From Neopestalotiopsis rosae (lineage: Eukaryota > Ascomycota > Sordariomycetes > Amphisphaeriales > Sporocadaceae), in the NCBI GenBank assembly GCA_023078685.1, contig JALGAS010000004.1:1488001-1552000 (forward strand): a stretch of 64,000 nt of DNA, in the 5' to 3' direction. The notes beneath the pieces were generated by a model. It was given only the letters and a program-made list of their open reading frames with translations, searched no databases and was not told the origin of the DNA. Shown here piece by piece: positions 34,870 through 46,034 of this stretch (positions within the stretch are counted from its first letter, which is position 1; the number at the start of each line of letters is the position of its first letter). The position numbers and the translations under genes were made by a program.

Positions 34870-36525
34870 ATGTCTGACGAGAAGTCGCAGCGGGTCACGG
34901 CCACTCCGCCCAGTGTGTCCTCCGACTACGAGGCCGGCAGCAGCGGCCAGCCCAGTATACCCCATGGCACCAAACACAACATCAGCTCGCGCCAGGCTCA
35001 GATGATTGCCATTGGCGGCGTTATTGGCACGGGACTATTCGTCGGCTCGGGCCAGGCGCTCGCCATTGCCGGGCCCGTCTTCCTCTTTGTGGCCTACTGC
35101 GTCATCTGCTTTCTCGCCTTTTGCGTCGCCTCTGCCACGACCGAATTCAACGCCTACCTGCCGGTCCCCGGTGCGTCGATCCCGTACTACGCTACCCGCT
35201 TCGTCTCGCCCAGTCTCGGCTTTGCGGTCGGCTGGCTTCACTGGTGGACGTGGGGTGTTACGGTCGCCTACGAGGTCACGGCCGCGTCCATTGTCATCAA
35301 CTACTGGCCCAACGACGTGCCCGAGGCCGCCTGGATCACCATTATGCTGGTGGTGATTATCGCCATGAACTTGATGCCGGTCCACTGGTATGCCGAGGGC
35401 GAGTTCTGGTTTGCTTCCATCAAGGTCTTCACTATTATCGGTCTCTTGATCCTGTCCGTCGTGCTCGTCCTCGGCGGCGGGCCGGACCATACCCGTCTGG
35501 GATTCTGGTACTGGCAGCAGGATCCGGTGAACGAATACCTCGTTGGAGGCTCTGCGGGAAGAGTGTGCGCGTTCATCATGTCTCTGACTCTGGGCGCTTT
35601 CAGTTTCCTGTTCGGCCCTGAGTACATTGTGTCGGCCAGTGGAGAAATGAAGAACCCCCGCAAAGATGTTCCCAAGGCCATGTTTCACTTTACCTGGAGG
35701 CTGATCCTCTTCTACGCCCTCTCGGCTCTTGCGATTGGTCTCATCTGCCCGAGCAGTGAGCCCGGGCTCACCGCCGGCGGCAGCGGCGCCGCTGCCTCGC
35801 CATGGGTCATTGCCATCAAGAAGGCCGGGATTCGGGGTCTCGACAGCGTCATCAACGCCGCCATCATGACATCCGCATGGTCAGCGGCCAACGGCGAGCT
35901 CTTCATGGCGTCTCGCGCACTCTACTCGCTCGCACTAGTCGGCAACGCGCCCCAAATCTTTGCCCGCTGCAACCGCTACGGCGTGCCCTACTACTCGGTC
36001 CTGCTGACGAGCGTCCTGTCCCTCTTTGCCTACATGAACGTCAAGAACAGCAGCAGCCAGGTCTTCACCTGGCTCGTGAGCATCGTCAACGAGTGCGGCT
36101 TCATCTCGTGGATCATCTGCTGCGTCTGCTTCTTCCGCTTCCGCAAGGCGTGCCAGGTCCAGGGCGTCACCAACCTGCCCTACCAGAGCCGGTTCCAGCC
36201 CTACGGCGCGTGGTTCGCCATCATCTTCACCACCCTCCTGGGTCTTCTGAACGGCCTGCCCGTCTTCTTTCCGGGAAATTTCACGGCCACTTCGTTCCTG
36301 ACGGATTACCTCGGCATACCCATCTTCGTCGTCTTGTACTTTGGGCACCGCATCTACGCTCGCCACGAGCCGTGGGCCAAGCCCGCCGAGTCGGTCGACC
36401 TCACGAGTGGTTTGGCAGAGCTGGAAGCGCGAGAGGTGACCTTGGCGGCGGAATCATCCCCAGAGAAAAGGTCGGCTGCAAAGACTGGGCTAGACAAGCT
36501 ATCTGCAGTCTGGGGTTGGAAATAA
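34870..36525 (+). CDS. amino-acid permease, yeast AAT (APC superfamily) type
   Basis: Intronless gene of 551 residues from ATG 34870 (an in-frame ATG at 34840 is possible, but the conserved part and the context favour the second). After a polar N tail, the first membrane helix carries the signature QMIAIGGVIGTGLFVGSGQ. The family block GPEYIVSASGEMKNPRKDVP is present, as is the SAWSAANGELFMASRALYSLA segment. About 12 transmembrane helices can be counted. It should import amino acids at the plasma membrane by proton symport; the substrate range cannot be told from sequence alone. The C-terminal tail is short and charged. Confidence 0.92.
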   Translation: MSDEKSQRVTATPPSVSSDYEAGSSGQPSIPHGTKHNISSRQAQMIAIGGVIGTGLFVGSGQALAIAGPVFLFVAYCVICFLAFCVASATTEFNAYLPVPGASIPYYATRFVSPSLGFAVGWLHWWTWGVTVAYEVTAASIVINYWPNDVPEAAWITIMLVVIIAMNLMPVHWYAEGEFWFASIKVFTIIGLLILSVVLVLGGGPDHTRLGFWYWQQDPVNEYLVGGSAGRVCAFIMSLTLGAFSFLFGPEYIVSASGEMKNPRKDVPKAMFHFTWRLILFYALSALAIGLICPSSEPGLTAGGSGAAASPWVIAIKKAGIRGLDSVINAAIMTSAWSAANGELFMASRALYSLALVGNAPQIFARCNRYGVPYYSVLLTSVLSLFAYMNVKNSSSQVFTWLVSIVNECGFISWIICCVCFFRFRKACQVQGVTNLPYQSRFQPYGAWFAIIFTTLLGLLNGLPVFFPGNFTATSFLTDYLGIPIFVVLYFGHRIYARHEPWAKPAESVDLTSGLAELEAREVTLAAESSPEKRSAAKTGLDKLSAVWGWK

Positions 36526-36839
36526 AGTCGACAAGGTTCAATCACACAGATATATAGCAAGTTATTATTCCTTTGGCCAAGAAACAAAAAGACAGAGTTC
36601 AACGATTGTGCATGTATATCTCAAAGCGTTATGTGAAAGAAGAAGCTACGCGCGACGGCAGCGCTAGAATAAAATGAACAAGACGAATTGAACTCGCTGG
36701 GAGGTATTTCTTTTTCCTTGAGACTCCATGTCAATTGTTTTTGAGACCACCCCTATTCACTCAATCATGCCTTGAGATCTTTCTCGTGAATGGGAGGTAT
36801 GTTTCTTTTTTCCCTTCCGACTCGTCATGTGCCGGGCGC
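36526..36839. other. convergent intergenic region
   Basis: About 310 bases between the 3' ends of the permease and the PTG-repeat gene; nothing recognised. Confidence 0.45.
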
Positions 36840-37713
36840 CTAGTTTCGTGGAGGCAAGAAGCCACCAGTGGGCTTCACGGTGGGGATGGGGAAAGAGCCT
36901 ATCAAAGTCAAAGTCAGTACGGTTCAATGACATGTATGAGATCTTCAGGTTCGTGGGTGACCCGTCGCTTACCAGTAGGCTTGCCTCCGCCCTTGCCCTA
37001 GAAACATTGCTGTCAGTATGCTTCAATTGACATGTAATAGGCAAGTGACTTGTACTCACCTTGCCTGTTGGGACTGGGAAGCTGCCAGTGGGCTGTTTTT
37101 CGAACTTGTTAGTCGCCACGTACTCGCTAAGTCAAACAAAGTAGCCCTCTTGTGAGTATATCTCATACCTTGCCAGTGGGGAAGGGGAAACCTCCAGTAG
37201 GCTATAAAGCGTTTGGTCAGAAATTGATCCCAACTTCTCATGGAGTATGACTGTTCACTTACAAGTCCCGGGAGACTGGTAGGGAGCAGCTGGCGCTCCT
37301 CGATAGCACCACCAGTGGGCTGATTCAAATAAGTCAGTCAAAAATTCCATCGAGTGTTTTTGATACCCGCGACCACTCCTCGTGTCGTAGATATGTTCAA
37401 GGCGTTGCTTACCTTGGGTCCCTTTCCGGTAGGCTTGGGGCCCTTGCCAGTGGGCTTTCCGGTGCCCTTGCCCTTGCCGGTCGGCTTGCCTGATGGCTTT
37501 CCAGTCGGCTTGCCGGAAGGAACAGTGGGGATAGTCGGGATGCCTACAAGATATCAGACACTACTTCCATGGTCCCAATTGCCTATACTCGAACTTACCA
37601 GTGGGAACGGGAGGCGTGGGCAGGTCGAGACCGGTGACCTGGGCCGGGGCAGGAGCGGCGACACCTGCGCGGAGCATAGCCGCAGCCAAGAGAGCGAAAA
37701 TGAGACGAGTCAT
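36840..37713 (-). CDS. small secreted PTG-repeat protein, seven exons
   Basis: Exons 37713..37599, 37543..37413, 37319..37263, 37201..37169, 37092..37060, 36997..36973 and 36898..36840 give exactly 151 codons (150 residues); all six introns are GT-AG with matching phase. Residues 1-20 form a signal peptide (MTRLIFALLAAAMLRAGVAA). Exon 2 encodes PTGK/PSGK/GKG repeats. Exon 3 adds PTGGAIEERQLLPTSLPGL, and exons 4 and 5, 33 bases each, encode the sister units PTGGFPFPTGK and PTGSFPVPTGK. The last exons add GKGGGKPTGSFPIPTVK and PTGGFLPPRN. No cysteine is present. I recognise no family; possibilities are a cell-wall or matrix protein or a repeat peptide precursor. There is no KR/RR Kex2 site. Confidence 0.85.
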
Positions 37714-39541
37714 GGTGTAAAGACTGTGGACTGGTGCGTAATGATTGTTTTATACGATTATCTAGTGCTTCTCGCAGTTGGTGTTGACTATCTGGGGAGA
37801 AAATGAAGCGGCTCCTTCTACGACTTTATATACACCTCGAGAGAGGCAGGCAAAACGGGAAAGAATTTGACACGGATTATCTATTTCAGGAGATACGTCA
37901 CACGTTATAGATTGAAAATCTGCAAGATTGAAATGGAAGACATGCCGTTCAGCTATAATGATATTGCCCTTGCGACATTGAGTACCGAGAGGATCGAAAA
38001 AGCCACCACCCCGGACTCTCGCCTATCTGCAGCTTTATTTGTGAAAATATTGGCACACAAGGCATCAACTCCGAGCGCATAAGCAAAAGCGCATGGGTAA
38101 CTCCGAGTCGCGCTCCCACCGGCGAGCCTCGAGTCGAGAAACCTCGGTTCACACGCAGAAAAAGCGTTAAGCGAGTATGTATGTTTGCTGCATTCGGTGT
38201 CCTTTTCGAAAATCGCATCGTTATAGATGCGACGGGTGGATTAGGCAAATGGAGTCCCAGTGCGACGTCTCGGAGCCAAGAAATCCGTCGCATTTTACAA
38301 AGGCTGGGCGAGCGCCCGCAGGACCGATGCACGACCGATGCGACATGGGAAATGGGAGAGGGGAAGCGGCGAATAATTGAACAGTGCTTGGCGCTCTCAA
38401 ACATCCTATAATGCCAAATAAAGTTTCTCGCTTGATTAGAGGGATCTGCGATCATTTCTCCAATTCAATGACTTGGCTTTTTCTATAGGAGGGTAGTAAT
38501 ATACACCCAGCATGCTTGTTTTATGCCGGGCGACGATCAGGGGTATCTCGACCCGAACGGGCGCGAACGAGGGCCCTGGTCAGAATTGTCTACCAACCTG
38601 GGGAGATTCTCCGCAAATGCTGGATATGCATGTACTCAATTCACAAGCCGATCGAATCGATCCAATTCATTGGTTTGTTGCTTGAGTGGTGCGGATAAAC
38701 GGGGGAATTGGCCGCCCCTTACTTAATCCGTGGTCCGTTATACAAAAAGGGCTGTATCACGATTCCCGATTCTCAACTCCACGTTCTCAAGGTGTCGCCC
38801 CAGATTGGCCTAATGCAAGGGGTTCAGGGTCCTAGGATTTACCGTCTTTAGAAGAGAAGCCCTACTTCATTGTGACCGTAGCGACAGCTTTCAACGACTG
38901 CCGACCCGGACTGTAGCTCAATGTCAAACAAATGCACCGATGTAACCTCTTCTTACTACTCTTGACCAGTCATGGCTGGAGACAGGTATCGTAGGAGGTA
39001 ACTGAGAGCGACGCTTACCAGAGACGTCTTTTAGCCTTGTTGACTTTCTGCCCATTTCCCGTAGGCCCATGGGATAACTCGCCTCACCGATGGCATCATA
39101 TTTCAACATCGTCGTTTGATATTGAAGTCTATAATAGGGCACGGCACTCGTTTTGGCCCTGGTCCATGACTTTACCCGGACTTTGGAAATATATACTGGA
39201 CGCGCGTACGTAATCTCTTGCTCTACCGGGCTGTCAAAGAAGCTTTCTGGCAATGGACGAATACAAGCAACGTTGGACCAGATTTCATTAACAGAGGCGA
39301 ACGAACAGGGTAGTTGAGTTGTCAAAAGTTGAAGCGAGTGCCAAGACCTGACAACTCTAAATGATCTAGAATTACTACTCGGGCCAAGGGTGACATCAGA
39401 GTTGTCTCTAGCTTAACCCGGGTTGGAATAAGACTATATTACACTACTACCAAGGGCCCATAATATGGTCGTTGGTCTTTGTGACGAATATGGTGCCATC
39501 GCTTCATGATCTTCTACCATTAGCTTCTTATCACTCGCGAG
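37714..39541. other. intergenic region, no gene seen
   Basis: About 1.8 kb between two minus-strand genes. Apart from the TATA element at its left edge, I found no coding or structured sequence I would defend. Confidence 0.5.
37824..37832 (-). promoter_or_regulatory. TATA box of the PTG-repeat gene
   Basis: TATATAAAG on the minus strand, about 110 bases upstream of the ATG at 37713; a strong consensus match. Confidence 0.5.
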
Positions 39542-40561
39542 CTATTTGGTCGTAAAGGTGCTCTCCTCCTTTAGCCATTGCTCCATGGTGAGCATTTGCG
39601 GGTGATCAGCCCGTCTCGCCCGAATGTCCGCCTGATAACCCTCGTCTGCGAACCAGCCGATCATCAGCTTGAGCTCCGTGACCATGTAAGTTAAGACGCT
39701 TCCCAGGAACGAATAAGCCATGGGCAAGGGACTTCCGGTGGCCCTCTCAAACACCCCGCTCATCTGCTGCATCGTCAACTCGTCACCCGCAAGTCCCTAT
39801 ATTCACCGTCATGTGTGATCAGTCTTTGCTTCTCACATGGACTCTCGCCTCGGGGGATTTCCGATTCGTATGATACTTACGATTGCGCTATTCTGCCACT
39901 TCTCGGGATTTTCAAAAGCTTTGGCAGCAAAAACTCCAATATCCTTGGTAGCAATCCACTGCGTCGACTTGCCTTGCAGCCAGTTTTGCATGGCAGCCAT
40001 GAAGACCTTGGTGGGCATGCCAGGCGCCAGGTTGTCCATAAAGGCGACAGGGCGCAAAACGGTCCAGGACATGCCTCCGCCGCTGTTACCATTCTTGGCG
40101 GTGGTGTCCCTCAGGTAATTTTCAATCTTGTGCTTTGTCTGGAAATGCGGAATGGGCGTCGGGTTGTTCCAGGAGCGCTCGTCTCCGCCCCGCTCGACGC
40201 CGCTGTAGACAAAGTACTCGACTCCCCGCTGCATGGACTCGTCGATCAGGGCCTTGCCTTGTGCCACCTCGGACTCGGTGGTGACGCCCTTGCCCATGGA
40301 GATTTGCACCGAGTAGACGCCCCAGATGGGCCTCGACTCGACCTTTTGGGCCTCGTCGAACAGGGCTTGGCAGTTATCCAAATCGCCCTGGACTATCTTG
40401 ATAGACGGAGACTTTTGTGCCAACTTTTTGGCGCCGGCACTTGTGGCATTTCGTGTGACGGCCAGTATTGTAAATGCATTTGTCTTTAGCTGAAGAAGAG
40501 CATCGACGACGGCGCCGCCTTGCTTGCCCGTGGCACCAGTGATGAGGAGGACTTTAGACAT
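39542..40561 (-). CDS. NmrA-like NAD(P)-binding Rossmann protein
   Basis: Exons 40561..39881 and 39796..39542 give 311 residues. The N terminus is a Rossmann dinucleotide site (VLLITGATGKQGGAVVDALL, GxxGxxG). NmrA-like features follow: ILAVTRNATS after strand 2, VQGDLDN, and YFVYSGVERGGDERSWNNP. The classical SDR YxxxK pair is absent, as is usual for NmrA relatives. Such proteins bind NAD(P) and act as redox-sensing regulators or as atypical reductases in secondary metabolism; the choice cannot be made here. Its neighbours are a SnoaL-like and a DUF1772 gene. Confidence 0.88.
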
Positions 40562-41172
40562 GGTTTTATCAAATTTAGTGGCTGAAGGTTATGGAATCTA
40601 TACGTATCGAGAGAATCTGGAGAGAATGAGTATCCCGTGTGTTTTCGGTTATTGTATGGTATCTATAATGACTTGAGTGCTCGATTGTTGTTGTCGCACG
40701 TGATATGCAGGTTGAAGGAAGTAATTTCGACGGGAAGTTGCCGTATGACTAAGTCAAGCCGGACTTGCACCGCGGAAAAACATATGTCATCGTGAAACCT
40801 TACGTGCTGGGTTGTGATGTGTTGGCTCGGCAGGCCATGGGCTGGGTCAGCACTTCCTTCGGAGTCCCGAGAGACGTGTCACACAAAAAGAAATCGCGTC
40901 CGGTGGCGCTGATTCCCTGCAATTTTGGTGATCTAGCCAACGAGAGAGACAGAAGAGACTCCGGTTGGTGTGGTGTATATCAGGGTCTGGTCGCGATGGC
41001 GCTGTCTGGAAGCTCGAATGCATGGACATTGTCTGTTTCGTTGCCTTTTCTTTCGCATCCTCCCTTTGAGCTTCTTATTTCTAGGGCAATTTGGTGTCCG
41101 TCTCGCTAGACTCAAACTTCCATAAAGCCAACCATCGTGTTCCGGAAATAGATCCGTTTTGCACAATTCACC
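40562..41172. other. divergent intergenic region
   Basis: About 610 bases holding the promoters of the NmrA-like and SnoaL-like genes. No gene supported. Confidence 0.45.
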
Positions 41173-41736
41173 ATGGCACCAAAGCGAGGGTCCGGTCTGC
41201 CCACCGTCAGCAAGCTCATTGCAGGCTACGGCAGCCTCTCGGTCCCGACGCTGCTAGAGCCCCTCGCTGACAACTTCCAACACCGCGTACTACCGGAGAG
41301 TCTGGACATGCCCGCACGGGATAAGCACTCCTTTGCTCAGCATGCGACCGGCGTCTTCAGCATCTTTGAAAAATTCCAAATGATCCCCACGTCGACCTAC
41401 GAAGACGTCAATGCTGGCACGGTGGTGGTGCACGCACGCATGCAGGGCACCATGAAGCAGAATGCGATGGAGTGGCGAAACGAGTGCATCATGTTGATTC
41501 GTCTCTCGGAAGACGGCAGCAAGGTCGTTGAGATTGTCGAGTTTGTCGACAGCGCCAAAGCCAAGCAGATGCAGCAGAAACACGCACCCGAGGTGTTCAA
41601 CGGGAACTCCCCCGCCACTGGGCGGGTCGAGAGCCTAATCCCTAGCCTCGGACAGATCGCCACGGTCTGCATAGTATATCAGCTAAGTCTGTCTGCGGCG
41701 CTGTTTTTGTATGATAGGCTCCCAAAGGTTTGGTAG
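41173..41736 (+). CDS. SnoaL-like / NTF2-fold protein with C-terminal hydrophobic segment
   Basis: Intronless, 187 residues, start MAPKRGSGLPTVSKL. The middle has the alternating pattern of a cone-shaped NTF2-like/SnoaL fold: helices around LLEPLADNFQHRVLPESL and the strands GTVVVHARMQGT, WRNECIMLIRLS and VVEIVEFVDSAKA. The NECI...EIVEFVDS block is typical of the small fungal SnoaL-like proteins. The last ~25 residues (IATVCIVYQLSLSAALFLYD) are hydrophobic enough for a membrane anchor. Members act as cyclases, hydratases or isomerases in natural-product pathways, but many are uncharacterised. Confidence 0.8.
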   Translation: MAPKRGSGLPTVSKLIAGYGSLSVPTLLEPLADNFQHRVLPESLDMPARDKHSFAQHATGVFSIFEKFQMIPTSTYEDVNAGTVVVHARMQGTMKQNAMEWRNECIMLIRLSEDGSKVVEIVEFVDSAKAKQMQQKHAPEVFNGNSPATGRVESLIPSLGQIATVCIVYQLSLSAALFLYDRLPKVW

Positions 41737-42498
41737 CACAGGAACAGAATGAGGGGTTGGCGCGTGTTGGACAAACAATATTGCTTCTTCTTGGAATTGC
41801 GTGTCTTTCACGTGCAAGTACATGTTTCTCTCGAATCCCTACCTTGAACCTGGGGAGTCAGTGGTTTCTTGCAGGGGCTGGGCAACATAAGAATGTAAGC
41901 TTGTACACAGCCTGGAATAATGCATGCCTGTGCGATCGATTATGCTCGCAGTGCCGTGACGACGATCTTCGAGTAGATCAGAAATTATTCTCGTAGTCAA
42001 CCAAAGACGCACAGTGAATCATCGTTATGCTCACAGGTCACAATGCTGAGGCGCTTCTGTATGATTTAATTGTCCAGGGACTGACGCCCATCATTTGAAA
42101 ACGAAATTCCAGATACAGCTACGATCTGTGTCCGCGTCAAGAGAGGTTTATATGTATCGTATTATCATTTACTGCTGTCTATGAAGGACGCAGGAACTCG
42201 AATTCGTTCATTCAAATCGAACTAGAACGAAAGAAAATAAGAGAAAGAAATAAATGACATGAATCATATACAAGTCTGACCCGCTGACCCTACCATCATA
42301 CATACCAGCTACCCATTTGATTCAAGGTGATCATTTTTACTCCATACAGCTTCCAGAACTCCATTCTACAGGTGCATTCGACGACTAGCCACTCTGCTTG
42401 CCCATTTGGAACCGTCATCAATCGTGAGAAACGTCTCATGCCATGAAACGCTTCCAAACACTCTCACCCGAGGCGTGCATAGCGTTGTTGATGAAATT
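41737..42498. other. convergent intergenic region, no gene seen
   Basis: About 760 bases between converging genes; no coding segment supported. Confidence 0.45.
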
Positions 42499-43047
42499 TT
42501 ACAGGTTGATGAGCGTCTGCCAGAAGGCCACGGAGCCGGCCACGGCGGGCATGATGAGCCGGACGGTGTTGTACTTGATCCACTTGCGAGCATAGGACTC
42601 GGCCTTGGCGACCTCGACGCCCGCCGGCTGGCTGCCCTTGGGCTCCTTGAGGGCGTCGAGCTTCTCGTTGATGGGCTGCATGTTGGCGGCCGAGTGCAGC
42701 ACCGTGACGAGGTGGCACGCCGACGCCAGCGCGTACCACTTCCAGTCGCCGAGCCGGTAGCTGCCGCCGGAAGAGGAGGAGCTGGCGGCGCAGTAGGCCG
42801 TGTAGCCGTACCCGAAGATGCCAAAGGTGCTGATGGGCCGGAAGAATACGTTGCCCACTTGCCAGAAGACGGGCCACTGCCTGCCCAGCAGGCGTGCGCG
42901 CGCAGCGTGGTCTGGGGATGATGGCGGTGGGAAGTCAACCAGCAGAGCTGGCACGCCCATGAAGGATTGCGTAATGGCGTTTCCCAAAAGGATATAAGAC
43001 AGGGCAATGGTGGTGCCGACGACGGCTTCAGGAGCAACGGAGACCAT
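42499..43047 (-). CDS. DUF1772 (anthrone oxygenase-like) membrane protein
   Basis: Single exon, 182 residues. Four hydrophobic helices are visible (around residues 8-30, 62-87, 102-117 and 163-180), and the arrangement fits DUF1772. The block WQVGNVFFRPISTFGIFGYGY and the HLVTVLHSAANMQPINEKL segment, with the conserved N-x-x-I-N/P-x-N-like turn, are family hallmarks. Some fungal DUF1772 proteins oxidise anthrones to anthraquinones beside a non-reducing PKS; there is no PKS in this window, so the substrate is open. A run of five serines lies in the loop near residue 90. Confidence 0.8.
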   Translation of the reverse strand: MVSVAPEAVVGTTIALSYILLGNAITQSFMGVPALLVDFPPPSSPDHAARARLLGRQWPVFWQVGNVFFRPISTFGIFGYGYTAYCAASSSSSGGSYRLGDWKWYALASACHLVTVLHSAANMQPINEKLDALKEPKGSQPAGVEVAKAESYARKWIKYNTVRLIMPAVAGSVAFWQTLINL

Positions 43048-44081
43048 TTTGGCGGTTAATTATATGAAATGTCACTGAAATTGAATAAGTCGTTGTTGAA
43101 TAAATTGACTTGGTAGGCAATTGATGCGGTTATGTTTTTAGGGCAAAATTGCAAGATATTATCGTGAAAGCGGTCGGGAGTATGTGGGCAATATTTACTA
43201 CAGTCGCCAGAAAAACCTCAATTGTGCTCTCAGTCTGGTGCTACGAATCAATTATAGAAAGCTTCATCCAGTCCAATCAGACGATGAAAAAGCAAGGAGT
43301 CGTTCGATAATCCTGTCAGCTCACTGTCGGCCAACAACAACAACATTTCGGAGTCCCTGGGGCTATAGGTAGGACCTGCCTTAGCGGCCTAGTCTATCTC
43401 AACCCTGTACGAGGGCTGCCCGGTCAAACCTTATCGAGAGAGGAGTGTGTGTGGCTTGTCTCTGGAAATAGATTGTGCCCAACCCTCCTGACCGGACAAC
43501 CGTTGGGGTAAAACGCTTATGTGCCGGTCAGGGAAAATGAGATCGTAAGACAGTGAGACGGGAATCCACCCTGGTGACGGCGAACCAAATCAATGGGTTT
43601 TCATCTCTGGCGTCATTATTCCCGACATGCTGCATGTACCAAGCAGCAAAAAAAAAGAGAAAAAAAGGGCGAGGTGGCAAAAATATAACAAAGGAGGAAA
43701 ACGGGGGGACACTCAGTGCTCAATATGGCATGAGCCTCTTACCAACATAGAAAATAGTGTAGAGAATCACGCGGCTTCCTGTACGTAGGGCAGTTGATGA
43801 TTGGACTCGAGCCATGATTGAATATACTCGGAATCCCTACATTTTGAGAAACACATTTTCATGGACTTTTTAAATATTGGTGTATATGTCAAATTGTGTA
43901 TGTGTATGTAATAAAAGCTAGATGTGTATAAGCGTAGATAGACTGGCATGATATCCCCATTCATTAAATACAACCTCTTGAACTCCAACTGAACTGGTGA
44001 TAACCAGACCCAATTCATATGTAGTTATGCAAAGAAAATGCGTGGAACAATGAAAGAAAGCAGATGAGAGAGATGAGCACT
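43048..44081. other. intergenic region, no gene seen
   Basis: About 1 kb between two minus-strand genes. A purine-rich run lies near 43650-43700. No gene supported. Confidence 0.45.
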
Positions 44082-46034
44082 CTAATCCATCAACGACGCG
44101 TGGCCCGTTTCTACAGACTTGACCCAATGTGCCATCTTCTCCTGCTTTTCCGAAATGGTTATTTGAGGTTTCCTCACCGCCTTCTCGTCGGCAATGGTGA
44201 CAATCGTCGTTGTCTCAATCTCGAGCTGCTCCTCTGGCAGGGCGGCTGCCTGGCTCAAAAAGTCGGCCCGCTCCTTGAGGTCCCGCGCCTCGGACTCGGC
44301 CCAGAGGCGCATCGCCTCCTGCTTGCGCTCCTCGCTCCGGGGCTCAAAGGCCATCTGGAAGGGGTCGGGCTTGATGATGAGCAGCGAGTTGGACTTGTTG
44401 AGCGGGACGGGCAGGTTTTGGCCCGTGCTGGGGTCGACCTTTTGCTTCAGGTTGAAGCACCACATGAGGGCGCCGCAGGCGACGACGAGCTCGTCCTGCG
44501 TCAGCGTCATGCCCAAGCACTGGCGCTGGCCCCAGCCAAACGACGACATGCCCTTGATGGTGGGGAATTGGGTGAGCGGCTCCTGGTAGGTAGGCCAGCC
44601 GGGCTCAATCCAGCGTTCCGGGCGGAAGGTCTCTGGGTCTGGGTACTTGACTGGGCTGCGTAGGAACGCCCTGGAAACATTGTTAGCATTTGATGCAGAA
44701 CGAAGGGTGGCGTCAGATGCAACTTACCAATCAAGTGGTAGGATGCGTGTGCCTTTTGGTAGGAAGTAGCCTTGATATACATCATCCTGCTCCATCTCAT
44801 GTGCGACACCTGTGTCTAATGTCAGTATATTCCACTTGCATTAATTCCCCCATGTTATTTGAATCCTCACCTGTTGGAACATTTGGCTTCCATCGCATGG
44901 TCTCCTTCAGACAGGCTCGCAGAATCGGTAGCTTGGGCATGTCGGCAATGGTTGGCAACTTGCCCTCGCACTGTTCGTCAATCTCCTGCTGAATGCGGGC
45001 CTGCCACTCGGGGTGGTGAACCATGGACACGAGAAAGTACGACAGCGGACCGGCGACGGTGAAGATGCCCACGAGCGCCAGCATGCCGAGCGCTGAAGAG
45101 CTCTCGTAGTCGCCGGATAGAACGTTCTTGCTCTCCATCTTTTCGAGGTACTGGCGTGTCCAACATGGTCTTTGCTGGCCGGATTCCGTCTTCTTGCGCG
45201 TCGTCAAGAGTCGTTCCATCCACCATGCCTGCTGCTCGTCGTGGCGCTTGCGTTCGGCGCGGAGCCAGGGGTTGAAGTGCCAGGGCAGGTGCCAGAGTGG
45301 CGTCAGAACGTTGGTGATGGGACCCGCCGGCGACATTTGTGTAAGAAGTCCCCAAGCGCTCTTGGTGCAGTATTCGCTCAGACTGGGGTCGTCCCACGTC
45401 AAAGTACACATGACCTTTGACGCCATATCTTCAAGCGAGAACTGGAAGTTGTCGGGATTTTCAATGAGTCGTGCCATCCACCTCTTGGCCTCGTGGTTCA
45501 TGATGCCATAGTATTGAGCGTTGCTTGCTTCGGTGAGATACGAATGTTGAAGCTTGCGTTGACGTGCCCAGTATTCTGATTACGTCCAGTCAGTTGCCGT
45601 TTAGAAATGAATCAATATCAGAGTAGGCTTTGGGTGTTCTACTCACGATTTCTTCCCATGAGCGGCAGGTATTCCATGGATCCATGTGAACTCTTGGAAT
45701 CGAAGAGTGACCTTATGAGAGGACGATCCGAGTTGTGCTTGGCCTTTTTCACCAGGAGATCCTCAATAACCTTTTCCTCGGAGACGACGAGGAACTTGGC
45801 GCCCAGCATGTCCGTCATATAGAAGCCCTTGCTCCCAGAGTAGATATCTGCCCATTCTTTGAATTTGATCCACATGAAGTTGATAGGTAGGTCATGGATG
45901 CGTCCAATAAAGGGCAACTGAAGAGGTCCTATCGGATATTTGGCGTCATTCTTGTCCTTGTAGGACTGGTACGCCTTGAAGGCCGTGAAGCCGATCAAGA
46001 CGACCGCAAGGATGACTTGCGTGACCAGTTGCAT
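44082..46034 (-). CDS. cytochrome P450 monooxygenase
   Basis: Exons 46034..45647, 45575..44871, 44809..44728 and 44670..44082 give 587 residues. Start ATG 46034 begins directly with a membrane anchor (MQLVTQVILAVVLIGFTAF); an in-frame ATG at 46127 is less likely. A proline-rich hinge (YPIGPLQLPFIGRIHDLP) follows. The ExxR motif is in LKETMRWKP, the PERW motif in FRPERW, and the heme-binding loop is FGWGQRQCLG with Cys443. The I-helix reads FTVAGPLSYF, so the usual acid-Thr pair (AGxDT) is AGPLS. About 140 residues follow the heme cysteine, longer than usual, ending in a charged helical tail. It is a microsomal oxidase; substrate unknown. Confidence 0.92.
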
